DNA of 64,000 nucleotides from Nematopogon swammerdamellus (Eukaryota; Arthropoda; Insecta; Lepidoptera; Adelidae), in assembly GCA_946902875.1 (NCBI GenBank), contig OX336340.1, positions 6,469,739 through 6,533,738 on the forward strand, read 5' to 3'. The notes below the pieces were generated by a model. It had not been told where the DNA came from. It was given only the letters and a program-made list of their open reading frames with translations, and did not search any database. The position numbers and the translations under genes were made by a program. This document shows positions 20,548 through 30,677 of the stretch, one piece after another (the first letter of the stretch is position 1; each line of letters starts with the position of its first letter).

Positions 20548-20986
20548 AAAACCCCGACCCTTGAAAAGTAAAAAAAAATTCCGTTTACTTACTTACAAGA
20601 GTCGGAGGCCCGCTAAGTAAATTCCCGCGGTGCTGTGAGTTTTTATATTTTATTTACTTAGCGGTCCCCCGACTCCTTTAGGTAAGTAAACGGAAATTAT
20701 TTTTGACATTTTAAGGGTCAAGGGTGTTTCAAATTCGTAATTTAGCGTTAAAAAACGCATGCAAATCGGCCACTTTTTAATTAATATAATTAATTTGTTG
20801 ATTACTTTATTACTTGATTACAAACATGCTCACAACCATGCCGAATAAACCAGCTTTCTAATAAAAAAAAAAACGCATCCAAATCGGTCCATCCGTTTGG
20901 GAGCTACGATGCCACAGACAGACACACCCATACACACACACACGTTAAACTTATAACACTCCTCTTTTTTCGTCGGGGGTTAAAAA
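20548..20986 (+). mobile_element. 'AACCCCCGAC' repeat, copy 1
   Basis: Left half (20548-20735) is a palindrome: CCCGACCC...TTCCGTTTACTTAC pairs with GTAAGTAAACGGAA...GGGTC. Right half carries AAATCGGTCCATCCGTTTGG, GCCACAGACAGACAC, a short (CA)n and CGTCGGGGGTTAAAAA. Ends AACCCCGAC/GTCGGGGGTT resemble short terminal inverted repeats. Copies 2 and 3 at 22697 and 61236. Confidence 0.65.
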
Positions 20987-21304
20987 GGAAAGACAACAAT
21001 AAAATACACTTTAAGACAAAACAATATTTCTAATTAATTCACTCACACCCTGGCTATGAATACGAGCTTAAGTAACTTATCAAAGTCCCGACTAGTCCGT
21101 ACCATAATAGTGCTAATTAATTATAGCTAACTAACACACTATTGAAGATGATGAATGGACTTTCGCCTTGATAGTTATTCTTCTCGCCGACGACCTTGCT
21201 GGGAAATTGGGGCGAAATGTAGCTTATGTTAGCGGCTCATAGGAAAACAGCTGGGTATTTTTTTAAGGGAGAGTTTGGCTCTCGATGTCGGATTTTTGTA
21301 TAAT
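20987..21304. other. Unassigned sequence
   Basis: No gene or repeat recognised. Confidence 0.4.
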
Positions 21305-21614
21305 TTAGTTTTTAGGGTTCCGTATCCGTCGTACGGGACCCTATTACTAAGGCTACGCCGTTTGTGTGTCTGTCCGTCTGTCCGAGGGCTGTATCTCTTG
21401 AACCGTAATAGGTAGCCCGTTGAAATTTAAGAAAAATAAGAAAAAGTAAAAAATTCACGGAGGTCTCAATACAAAAAACTAAAAAGTGTATGCGCGCCAT
21501 CTACCGAAAAGAGTTTTTCATTTTAACTAATCCATAGATGGCGTGAGTGGCGCTGACCATGTCATTGCGATACGGAACCCTCGGTGCGCTAGTTCGACTC
21601 GCACTTGGCAGGTT
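21305..21614 (-). mobile_element. 'GTTCCGTAC' lepidopteran repeat, complete copy
   Basis: Runs from AGGGTTCCGTATCCGTCGTA through GTCTGTCCGTCTGTCC and TTGAACCGTAATAGGTAGC to GGAACCCTCGGTGCGCTAGT, then ACTCGCACTTGGC. One of the best-preserved members in the window. Non-coding; transposition class not certain. Confidence 0.7.
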
Positions 21615-21800
21615 TTTTTATGGAATCGGGCGCGGTTGGCTACACCGTCCGCGTTCCGTCCATTGCACCATGTTTCTGATGCGACTAGATGCAATGTCAG
21701 TCTTGTTTTGTGAGCTTGCCGGCTGCAATGCGCCTGACGAAAAACACGAATTATTTTCGGTATAGCATAGCCCAAATGGTTTCGCTGAACTCGGTTAAAA
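21615..21800 (-). mobile_element. Diverged SINE-B-like copy
   Basis: TTTTTTTATGGAATCGGGCG then GGTTGGCTACA at the left resembles the SINE-B 3' end on the minus strand; GCTTGCCGGCTGCAATGCGC resembles the body. Much diverged. Confidence 0.45.
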
Positions 21801-21862
21801 TTATTCAAAATAATATTTTTATTTATGTCGATGTTAACTTGAAATGAACACAAATACAAACG

Positions 21863-22149
21863 TACCACACGCTGTATCGCGATAATCGGGTTCAACACAG
21901 TAATCGTTGTTGTGCTGTTAGTATTCTGTCTAATGTAAATTACAGCACAATACCGACCAGCACGTGTAGCAAAGTATTAGGACAAGATACCTTGCAGCAA
22001 GTAAGGCACAAAGACACACCTGCTGCATGACTCGACGGAAGGACCGTGCCAAGGTGAGAGGTGGCTAACCAGTCGCCCTTTAGCACGGCATCTTGTCCTT
22101 ATATCTTGGTGGCCTTTTACGACATGCACGGGGAGAGCGAGAGATGCAG
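21863..22149 (-). mobile_element. SINE-C copy, head truncated
   Basis: From TACCACACGCTGTATCGCGA to CATGCACGGGGAGAGCGAGA; it lacks the last about 35 bp of the head. Confidence 0.85.
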
Positions 22150-22358
22150 TTAAAATGTCTTTGTATAATACCTGTGTATATATTATTTTGACATACTGAA
22201 CAGTATTTTAGTAAGTACTCGTAAGATAACAACGGGAACATAGTTATGAGAGCCCCAGCTAAGCCCACATCTAGTACAGTCGTTTTGTATGTGATTTTTC
22301 CCGAGGGAAACTTCACAAGACAGACCGTGAAATAAGCTCATTAAAATGATTTAATATT

Positions 22359-22380
22359 GTAGGCGCAGCGTAGCGCCTAC
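22359..22380. repeat. Short perfect hairpin
   Basis: GTAGGCGC-AGCGTA-GCGCCTAC. Purpose unknown; not repeated elsewhere in the window as far as I can see. Confidence 0.6.
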
Positions 22381-22696
22381 GGCTCTCCTCCGCGTTCGTT
22401 AAATGGAGTAGCCTCGCTTGCAAAGAGCAAAGGTAATTTGAATATCACACGGTTCCTTTGAAAAATGAAATCTTCCCTAATAAAGCTATTAAATTTTTGT
22501 CTTTTCCGTAATTCCACTGACGTTTTAGTAGAAGGTCCTGTCTACCTCAGGTCAGATCTAATGAAATTTTAAGCTGCAGTATGAATTTGTGGTGTCTTGG
22601 TAATTTTTTTGCTCACTGAAGTTATATTTAATTTACTACTTTAATAATTAGTTCTACCATAAACTATCTGGATTTAAAACTTAGATTGAAACTAAA
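22381..22696. other. Unassigned sequence
   Basis: No gene or repeat recognised. Confidence 0.4.
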
Positions 22697-23286
22697 GTTA
22701 AAAAGCTTGAATTAAAAGTTAAATTACAAATTTTAAAAACCCCCGACCCACAAAAAGTCAAAAATAATTTCCGTTTACATACTCAAAGCTCAAAGGAGTC
22801 GGGGACCGCTAAGTAAATTCCCGCGCTGCTCTGAGTTTTTATATTTTATTTACTTAGCGGTCCCCCGACTCCTTTAACGGAAATTATATTTTTACTTTTT
22901 AAGGGTCGGGGGTTTTTAAATTTTTAATTTAACTTTTAATTCAAGCTTTAAAGAACGGCATGCAAATCGGCCCCCTTTTTAAGATAATAAATTTTAAAAC
23001 ACATAGCTAAAAACCATCCCGATTAAACCAGCTCTTTAATAAAAAAAACCGCATCCAAATCGGTCCATCCGTTTGGGAGCTACAATGCCACAGAAGCTAA
23101 AAACCATCCCGATTAAACCAGCTTTTTAATAAAAAAAACTGCATCCAAATCGGTCCATCCGTTTGGGAGCTACAATGCCACAGACAGATACACCCATACA
23201 CACATACGAACATACTGACACGTGTATCACAGTTCACACATTAAAGTTATATATAACACCCCTCTTTTTTCGACGGGGGTTAAAAA
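22697..23286 (+). mobile_element. 'AACCCCCGAC' repeat, copy 2
   Basis: 22701-22955 is a long palindrome whose arms (about 100 bp) extend from AAAGCTTGAATTAAAAGTTA to its inverse TAACTTTTAATTCAAGCTTT. The right part includes a tandem duplication of about 90 bp (23005-23094, 23095-23183) and ends CGACGGGGGTTAAAAA. Confidence 0.65.
23005..23183 (+). repeat. Tandem duplication of a 90-bp segment
   Basis: Two units beginning AGCTAAAAACCATCCCGATT and ending CTACAATGCCACAG, differing at a few bases. Confidence 0.85.
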
Positions 23287-23334
23287 TACTTAAAGGAATC
23301 ACTACGCATACCCAGAAAGAATATGAACATACAT

Positions 23335-23900
23335 ACATACCACACGCTGTATCCCAACAATCGCTCTAACACCGGCACAACTACGTATGTTGTACAAATC
23401 GTAGATTAGGTCGGTGATGGGATGGAATACTGTAGCCACATTTGGAAAGCCAGCCCCCAAAATCTGTTGGAGTCCTTGGATTCAATACAGAGCGCCGAGC
23501 CGCCCGTCTGGTGGGAGACCCGAAACTGACTGATGATCTGGAGTCTCTGAGTCACAGACGATTTGTAGGGCCACTCAGTCTTTTCTACAGGTACTATCGG
23601 TAATGCTGCTCAGAGGAACTTGCTTCCCTTATTGCCATCCAACCTATCTTCGCAGCACACGCCGCAGAGAAACTGAACACTATTTTGTTGTTGACATTGG
23701 GCTTTTGAGAACCCATCGTCAAAATCGTTTTTTGTGGCACCGCTAGGGTGTGATCTCCCGGCGAGTGTGGAAAAAAAAACACAATTGGTGTCGTGCTGCA
23801 AGAACTTCCGTCAATTACAGCACAACAACGACCACCACGTTTAGCAAAGTATTAGGACAAGGTAATTCTCAAGCAGCTAGTAAGTAAGTAAGTAAGTAAA
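23335..23900 (-). mobile_element. SINE-C copy interrupted by a LINE fragment
   Basis: Tail part 23335-23363 (CACACGCTGTATCCCAACAA, TCG) and the rest from 23783 (AATTGGTGTCGTGCTGCAAG to TATTAGGACAAGG) read as one SINE-C when 23364-23782 is removed. Confidence 0.7.
23364..23782 (+). pseudogene. CR1/jockey-like LINE RT C-terminal fragment, nested
   Basis: Broken plus-strand frames give MEYCSHIWKASPQNLLESLD, SIQ, GPLSLFYRYYR and LLTLGFLRTHRQNRF, fitting the conserved 'MEYCS.LW..SP..LL..LDSIQRRA..L' and 'LSLFYRYY' blocks. Frameshifts and stops throughout. Related to 41462-42115 and 43266-43640. Confidence 0.7.
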
Positions 23901-24315
23901 TAAAGTACATTTTATTAATTTTCTACAAAATACTCGTAAATGCTGAACATTAAAGTAAGAAGGATATAATAAACTAAAAACGTTTATTTTTAGCTCTAGA
24001 ATGTATTATAAGAATATCGCTTAGATAATATGCTTTTCTGCAAAATATTTACGAAATTACAAAGTATAAGCAAAAAATTTGCCTTCGGAAGAGGATGTAT
24101 ACACAATGCAAAATTATATTTCGCAAATTTAAATATAAATATTGGTTCTATTCCAGCACATCTCTCAGATAATTGAAAAATTAGTATTATAAACAAGATT
24201 TCAGCAAATAAATTAGAAGTATATTACATTTTTGTACGTTAGTACTAAACATATACTCGCTTTTTATATTTCTTCAATAGATAAAAGCTAAGCCGAAAAT
24301 TAAGAGAAAAAATAT
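23901..24315. other. AT-rich unassigned sequence
   Basis: Nothing recognised. Confidence 0.4.
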
Positions 24316-24386
24316 TTCCCGAACAAGATTCGAACCTGTAAATCTGGCTTGAACCGCCAGCGCGTTACCAGTTCCGCCATCGGGTC
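24316..24386 (-). tRNA. tRNA-like sequence (probable pseudogene or orphan SINE head)
   Basis: 71 nt that fold as a cloverleaf on the minus strand: a 5-of-7 bp acceptor stem (GACCCGA / TCGGGAA), D arm with GCGGAACTGGTAACGC, anticodon stem CTGGC/GCCAG with a 7-nt loop, and T arm ACAGG-TTCGAAT-CTTGT. The loop GGTTCAA would give anticodon TTC, but position 33 is G, not the invariant T, and two acceptor pairs are lost. No SINE body follows on the 3' side. Confidence 0.45.
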
Positions 24387-24502
24387 CATGACGTATTCTC
24401 TCCAAATTTTCGAACAGTTGCTTGCATTTTTTCTAGTAGGTATGACGCAACCTCCTGCGTTCAGTCGACTTGCACGATTTAAAAATCGAAGTATGGTCCT
24501 TA

Positions 24503-25793
24503 CCTATGAAATTGGCGTTTTATATAGAAAAAATCGAACAATTGTTTTTATGAAAAATATAATTTTTTTTAATCGAAGTATTGGCCATTATTATCAATGC
24601 ACTTTTGCCATTTTACTGAAAGTTCATTGATGCCTCATAGAAATCCTGGGGATGGGAATCGATTAACTCTGTAAAGCGTTTTTCACTTCCTCGTCGGATT
24701 TGAAATTTTTCCCCTGTAAAAAGTTATCCAAATTTCGAAAAAAAAATGGAAACCAGTTGGAGCAAGGTCCGGTGAATATGGTGGGTGACGGAGAGTTTGC
24801 AGTCGTAACTCCCGTAGTTTTGAGACGGTCCATTGTGCGGTGTGTGGGCGAGCTTTGTCGTGAAGAAGGAGTGGACTAGAGCAATTGGCAAGTCTCGGTT
24901 GTTTGACAGCGAGCTTATCCATCATTATTTTCAATTCTTCACAGTACACATCTGCAGTAATTATTGCGCCAGGCATCAAGAAGCTGTAATGAATAATGCC
25001 GGCACAGGTCCACCATACACTGACTAACAACTTCTTTTGACTCAATTTGCATTTGGGACATGGTTTGGCTGCCTCCCCTGTGTCCAACCAGTGCGACGGA
25101 CGCTTTCGCTTGTCTTACAGGATCCACTTTTCATCACAAGTGACAATCCGATTCAGAATCCCCTCATTTCTGTGCCTATTCAACAAGTTAAGACAAGCTT
25201 CGACGCGATTTTGTTGTTGTTGTTCAGTGAGTTCATACGGTACCCACTTTCCGAGCTTTTTTATCTTTCCAATTTGACGTAAATGAATCAGTATCGTTTT
25301 ATCACTTACATTGAAGGCTGCTGCTAATTCCGACGTGGTTTGTGATGAATCTGCTTCAACTATGGCTTTCAAATCACCGTTATCGACTTTCGTCTCCGGT
25401 CGGCCACGGGGCTCATCATTGAGATGAAAATTTCCAGACGGAAGCGATCAAACCAAAAACGCACAGTGCGTTCACTTGCGGTACCTGGTCCATACACGTC
25501 TATGATAGTGCTTGCCGTCTGTGCTGCGTTGGTGCCGCGACGGAATTCATATTCGAAAAATAACGCGCAATTTCGATTTTTCCGTGGTCATAGCATTGAC
25601 TTATATATATCACTGGGTCATAGAACCAGCGATATAAAAAAAAACCGAACGGCGGGAAAACAAACGAACAACTGATTTTGAAAAAAGAATAATTTGCCTT
25701 TATAACAAAACATATTTGAATTTGGAATTCGTACGCAAACAAAAGTTAGCCACGTTCAAAGTGGCCAGTTTGTAGAAACGCCAATTTCATAGG
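24503..25793 (-). mobile_element. mariner transposon, full length, inactive
   Basis: Perfect 18-bp terminal inverted repeats CCTATGAAATTGGCGTTT (24503-24520) and its complement (25776-25793), flanked by TA on both sides (24501-24502, 25794-25795). Length 1291 bp, normal for mariner. Contains one transposase pseudogene on the minus strand. Confidence 0.92.
24570..25591 (-). pseudogene. mariner transposase (DD34D), inactivated
   Basis: Starts at ATG 25591-25589 (MTTEKSKLR); total span about 340 codons, the family's usual length. Blocks include EYEFRRGTNAAQTAS, NERTVRFWF-like ASERTVRFWFDRFR, RGRPETK, SQTTSELAAAFNVSDKTILI (helix-turn-helix), KLGKWVPYEL, TCDEKWIL (first Asp), WWTCAGIIHYSFL, LLHDKARPH (second Asp), YSPDLAPTGFHFF, and QKCIDNNGQYFD at the C-terminus. 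Defects: the third catalytic Asp position (PTD in the family) is Gly; a TAA at 25115-25117 follows KWIL; two offsetting frameshifts lie near 25560 and 25433; another lies in the A/T run near 24740. It would have cut and pasted DNA at TA sites. Confidence 0.92.
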
Positions 25794-25795
25794 TA

Positions 25796-27294
25796 AGCAC
25801 CTAATATTTTCGGCGTTTTCCGAAACTATCAGGAGGTTATTTCGCAAACAATATGCTTTATTATTTTAACATTGAATCTGCATTGCTTCCGATTTATAAT
25901 AATATGTATGATAAAAATACTAACTAGTTATACATTTTATTGTTAAGTAGTTAGTTAGTATAGTTTAACCAGTTGTAGGTTAGGTATAATAAACTGCATA
26001 TTTTCATTCCCACCTACCATGCTGCTGTGGTTTCAGAATTGCTTCTCTTAACATGATGTCACTATAATGAGTTATCATTAAATTTGTCTCTCCCATCCGC
26101 ATACAATATCAGCAGACGCATCGAATTTTCATCCCAAAGTGAACTTTAATATTATATGACCTGAAATGAAAGTGTTGCGAATGAAAATTGGGTTTGTTCC
26201 TTTTGGAAAAGCTTCGACTTACAAACGTGAACGAGGAGCCTGATGTTGGCGGATCGTGTGGAACGAAAATGTTAAGCTGGTGCGTACACACCGAACGAAC
26301 GATAGAGCGCAAATTTTACCGCAATGTTTGTGTGCCTATTAATGTTTTTTTTTTTCTTATTAAATTATTTGGAGACACCAACGAATAACATATAGAATAG
26401 GGTTAAAAACTTAATAATAAATTAGGTGTTGTGTTACCAATAAAAGTTTACAGAAAATCCCAACAAGTAAAACTGACAAGAGCATTTAAAGACTAATTTA
26501 GGCAAGAAAAAATTATAAGATAAACTAAAGCTAAAGCTCACACTCAATAAAGTATATAATACTAACTATATAATTATAATGCTAACTGAATATAAATCAT
26601 ACAACACAGATTTAGGGAAATTTAATCACCTTAAGTATAGCTTTAAAAATTAAGATCAATGAAACATTCATTGACCTTTCGTTCAAAGGTTTTGAAACTT
26701 ACACTTACAACTTACAAATTGTAATTTTCGAAAACATGAATGATTCAAGTTGAAATAAATAGTTTCTATTTCTATTTCTATTCGTTCCATAGCAGGAAAT
26801 CCATTAAATATATACACTGACAACTAGGGTTAATTACAAAAATTTTATGTTTGCAGTATGAAGTACCTATGCGACTCATAACCGCGTCGCGGTCGTCGTC
26901 GCATCGTGAGGCCGCGCGCATTTGCTCGCTTTCTGCTCTTTTCTGAAGTGATCGTTCGTTTGTGCGTATGTTCGGTGTTACGTTCCCATGCATTTGTTCG
27001 TGCGTAAGGTGTACGATTATGATTACTGTATTTCTAGATATACGCGTTGTTTACTTGGTTAATATTTGGAAATATTTCCAGATATCGATTCGTCGTCTCA
27101 CCACACTTGGAAATAATGGACTTACCTCCTGGCACATCCTAATTATACAGTCAGAAATACAGCTGTATGTTAAATGAATAATAATATTATAGTGCAACAC
27201 CCAAAATTATGTACCGGAGAAAAAGAGAGACTGAAATACTTCTGTAGGCCGTGTAATAGTTATACGTTTATTTTGATTAGTTAATTACGAATAT
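25796..27294. other. Long unassigned stretch
   Basis: No gene. 26763-26784 is a short (TTTCTA)n. 26870-27010 is GC-richer with several CG-rich words (GCGTCGCGGTCGTCGTCGC) and could be a host exon or promoter; unconfirmed. Confidence 0.4.
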
Positions 27295-27445
27295 GAAAAT
27301 CTGGGCGTACTCAGTAGGGCAAGACGGTACTTGAAATTTTGTATAAATAGCAGGTTAGGTCCTGCTTGGAGTACTGCACTTGCGGGATGGCTCGGCTAAA
27401 TACCTAAATGTTTGCAGTTAATAGGGCCACAAAAATCGAAATTCT
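27295..27445 (+). pseudogene. Small CR1/jockey-like RT remnant
   Basis: A short reading QVRSCLEYCTCGM resembles the 'QVRP.MEYC..LW.G' block of the LINE fragments at 23364 and 41934. Too short to be certain. Confidence 0.4.
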
Positions 27446-27631
27446 AGTAGACGGTGGTGATATCTCAGTGGTGGTCCCTTCATAATTTTTTTGAAAAATT
27501 ACCATCCCTAACGGTGGGAAATTAACGGATGAACACTTTCACACTAAGGAATTTTGCAATCGCCTGCTTCTCGTCAACCTATTTTTTTATTAATATATGA
27601 TATTACTAAAAATTGTGAAATAAAAAAACTT

Positions 27632-27822
27632 AAAAAAAAACATTTAACCGACTTCAAACCCTAACAAGTATTAAATCATATTTTGTCTTGAGTAGAAGGC
27701 GGTACAAAATCACACCTGAAAAATTGATAGATGGACCCTTTTGTGCTTTTAGACCACCTTCTACCCAAGATCAAAATATTATTTAATATTTTTAGGGTTT
27801 GAAGTCGCTGCAATGTTTTTTT
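27632..27822. mobile_element. Foldback MITE, member 1
   Basis: CATTTAACCGACTTCAAACC at the left mirrors GGTTTGAAGTCGCTGCAATG at the right, with AAGGCGGTACAAAATCAC / GTGCTTTTAGACCACCTT inside. The inner pair is shared with 56459-56618. Confidence 0.75.
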
Positions 27823-28287
27823 AAAACAGTTTTTTGTTTCCTAATTCAATTTCGGCAAAAGTGTCGGTCGGTTAGCTCTCTTAACCATTAAGGCGATGGT
27901 TTTCTCCATATTTCATAAAAATAATGATGTTACAAACTGTTATGGTTAAACACAACAATTTAACTGCCATAGAGCTTTCTAACTAAAACTAGCTACCTAT
28001 ACGTACGCATCAGGGACGTATTATGCAAGACGAAGCCGACAGAATTTATTAGCGATAACATTATACTGCCAATAAAACACTTCGTAAATTTCCTTTTTGC
28101 CGGTCACTTGCGTCTGAATTCTGTTTTCTTTCCATTAGAAGGTATTCTAAGAGGAAGACGCCATAGTCGCGATACCTTATTTACTGTAGCTATTAATGTT
28201 TTCACCTTTCTAGTAGGCATTATAAAATAAAGTACAACGTCTAATGGTAATGGATAAACTTGAACTAGTTAAATAGATTTGCATGCT
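27823..28287. other. Unassigned sequence
   Basis: Nothing recognised. Confidence 0.4.
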
Positions 28288-28315
28288 GTTTTAGGGTTCC
28301 GTACCCGAAAATAAA

Positions 28316-28353
<38 letters not shown>

Positions 28354-28545
28354 ACGGAACCCTTATAGGATCACTCTCGCGTCTGTAGTTTATTTTCTCC
28401 GAATCTACTAGACGAAAAAAGTTGAAAATTGGTATTGTGCAAATGAATTTCGATTTTGGGGGCCAATTGTGGGGGACAAATTAGAAAGAGAAAAAAATGG
28501 ATGAAATCATATAATACCCGATAAGCAATATTCTGCAATAAAACC
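28288..28545 (-). mobile_element. 'GTTCCGTAC' repeat fragment with a G-run expansion
   Basis: TTTTAGGGTTCCGTACCCGA ... CAACGGAACCCTTATAGGAT then TCTACTAGACGAAAAAAGTT. The same order is seen in the long copy at 55342-55975. A 36-nt G run sits between the two halves. Confidence 0.65.
28316..28351 (+). repeat. Homopolymer of 36 G
   Basis: Unbroken G run between AATAAA and CAACGGAACC, in a place where other copies of the repeat have only short A- or G-containing sequence. Its true length is likely to be uncertain. Confidence 0.95.
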
Positions 28546-28890
28546 CAGCCAAGTGCGAGTCGGACTCGCGCACCGACGACGTTTCCGTATACCACTACGC
28601 AATTTATCGGTTTTTATTATTCGTTGTTTTGCTTTAGAGTTTGCACTGTAATCATCACACCAAGTTCAAAGTTGATCAAAAAACGTTGAAAAGACACGTT
28701 TCTTGTATATGATATTATGATTTTTTTTACTTTTAAGTATTTTTTTTATTATACGTTAGTTATATCGGCCATTATAATATAATACACATTCTGTGAAAAC
28801 CGGCTACCTATTACAGCCCTTTAAAGGTAGGACAGACGTACAGACGGACGGACGGTAATATACTTCCGTACGTGATACGTCGACGTACGA
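28546..28890 (+). mobile_element. 'GTTCCGTAC' repeat, left-end orientation
   Basis: CAGCCAAGTGCGAGTCGGAC, TCGCGCACCGACGACG, then AGAGTTTGCACTGTAATCA, TTCTGTGAAAACCGGCTACC and GACGGACGGACGG. Placed next to an opposite-strand member (28288-28545). Confidence 0.65.
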
Positions 28891-29395
28891 CGAAATCTAA
28901 GAACTAACGCATGTCATGTTCAGGCTGGAGGACATTTTCTCTTTTCCTTAATACAAGATGTGTCAACTCCAGAAATGGAATCGGCCACTCGAGTCAAAGC
29001 GAGCCCCTCTCGACTCCGCGGCCGATCGTAAAGTGCCAACACCTGGATCTTTAAGTGCCTTCTGCATGAGAGAAAAATTCAGACGACCCACTACTTCCTG
29101 ATTGTTAACTGTCGGGAATTAGTCGCAGCGGACGGAAATGGAACAATAGGTCGATATAGGCCTTCCGGCGGTCGATGGGTTGGGCTCTGAAAATTGCGTT
29201 CATGCATACAGGGAAACAGTAAAAACTTGCCTTTTTCTCCAATACCTAATTTAATGTGTACTGAATTCTCTATAATTTTGTGTGCGTATCCGGCTACACT
29301 GAAATGAATGAAAACAATAATAATAAAGAATGTATAGGTATGTTGCCGGCGGTGTGACAGCGTAGTTAATGAGGTGGAATATAGAGCGATATCAA
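28891..29395. other. Unassigned sequence
   Basis: No supported gene. The minus-strand open frame over 29091-29606 reads through a SINE and is not a gene. Confidence 0.4.
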
Positions 29396-29610
29396 GGGAT
29401 CTGGGGCAGGTGGATCGAGACCTCTCTTGCGAGAGGTCCGAGGTTCGAGTCCGGTCGGGGTTCATGAGTTTTTTTTCTGGTTTGAAAAACTGCATGTCTC
29501 CACCAGCTTCCTGTATGGTTTCGGATGTCATGTAAAATTGTACGTCCACCGGGTCGACTGCAAGAAATTGCCTAAGGCAATAAATCCGTTCTTGCCACAA
29601 ATTCATTCAG
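29396..29610 (+). mobile_element. SINE-D copy (tRNA head, LINE-like tail)
   Basis: tRNA-like head with GAGGTCCGAGGTTCGAGTCC (B box), TTCATGAGTTTTTTTTCTGG, then TCCACCGGGTCGACTGCAAG and TGCCTAAGGCAATAAATCCG. The CTAAGGCAATAA words occur at the 3' ends of lepidopteran LINEs as I recall, so it probably borrows a LINE tail. Confidence 0.6.
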
Positions 29611-29624
29611 TGGCTTTTAATATT

Positions 29625-29992
29625 GTCAGCCTCGGTGGCTCAGTGGTGCGGTCGGCCGACTGTCGGTCGGATATTAAGCACACCTGGGGGCGATCAGTGG
29701 ATGGATGCGTGACCGCTCGACCGTTGGAGGCTGACCGTGGTTCGGATTCCACGTAAAATTTTAGGTCCTTTCCCTTCTTACCTTACTAGGTGGTAGGGTT
29801 TAACCCGCCGGTACTGAATGAAAGTTCGGTTGAAACGGCTATGTAAATAGTTCGTGTTTACCGTCCAGTTCAGTGTAGCAGGCACGATCGAAGGGAAGCA
29901 CTGACATGGCACCTAGTTCACCAAGGTGTTATGGGCTGACGTCACGGATGTAGTTGGTGATGTAGCCATCCGTGTCTGTTTCCATAAAAAAA
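29625..29992 (+). mobile_element. SINE-B copy with tRNA/5S head (diverged)
   Basis: GTCAGCCTCGGTGGCTCAGT (A box), ATTAAGCACACCTGGGGGCG and CAGTGGATGGATGCGTGACC (5S-like), GGAGGCTGACCGTGGTTCGG (B box), shared body, TTTCCATAAAAAA end. Confidence 0.85.
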
Positions 29993-30015
29993 CGTGCCTC
30001 ATATGCTATTTGATA

Positions 30016-30149
30016 GTTATCTCGTCCTAATACTTTGCTAAATGTGGTGGTCGGTGTTGTGCTGTAATTTACAAGAGTACTTGCAGCACAGCACCGACTA
30101 CACTGCTTACCCCCATTGTCAGGATATAGTGTGTGGTATGTATGTAAGT
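30016..30149 (+). mobile_element. SINE-C 3' half
   Basis: CTCGTCCTAATACTTTGCTA, GGTGTTGTGCTGTAATTTAC and AGTGTGTGGTATGTATG tail. Confidence 0.85.
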
Positions 30150-30677
30150 AAATGTATATTTACCCGCACGCAAAACATATTTACTCGTACATACCGAAAT
30201 AACTTATAAATATACAAAAATTATATAGACTATTCTTATTATTACATTCATAGTTAAATTACCGTACTATAAATTAGAAAAAAGCTGTTTACGATGGCGT
30301 GTATCGAAGTTACACCTCCCGACACAGAGGCAATGTCTTTACCGCTCGACCACTAGGTGATATCAGTAGTAGGTATACAGGTATTACCTATTTCCAACGA
30401 TGATGGCTTAATCCACCTGATGCTTCCATTACCTCGTCAGAGCAAGTATGCAAAGTGTGTTTACCGCTCACTTACCCACGATTCCCACTACCCAGAGCCG
30501 CACCTGCCATTACCCATCCCTGCAACCACCCCTATTTACCCCTCTCGCCCACCGTTCGCCGCCTTCCGGCACCCCCGCGGCCTCCATACAAAACAATAAA
30601 CCGATGTAATGAAACATCAAAGGTCGCCGCTACAAAATAGAGCGCGTTCGAATACTGAATGTTATTTGCTAGAACGT
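30150..30677. other. Unassigned sequence, partly C-rich
   Basis: 30470-30590 is strongly C-rich (CCCTATTTACCCCTCTCGCC). The open frames across it show only composition bias. Confidence 0.4.

Noticed and set aside
29091..29606. 171-codon open frame on the minus strand
   Set aside because: It reads through the SINE-D copy (tRNA head translated as DRTRTSDLSQERS) and unique flanks; no domain, so a chance frame.
30357..30640. Proline-rich coding region
   Set aside because: The proline-rich translations come from a C-rich non-coding stretch; two frames look alike and no start or splice context supports them.
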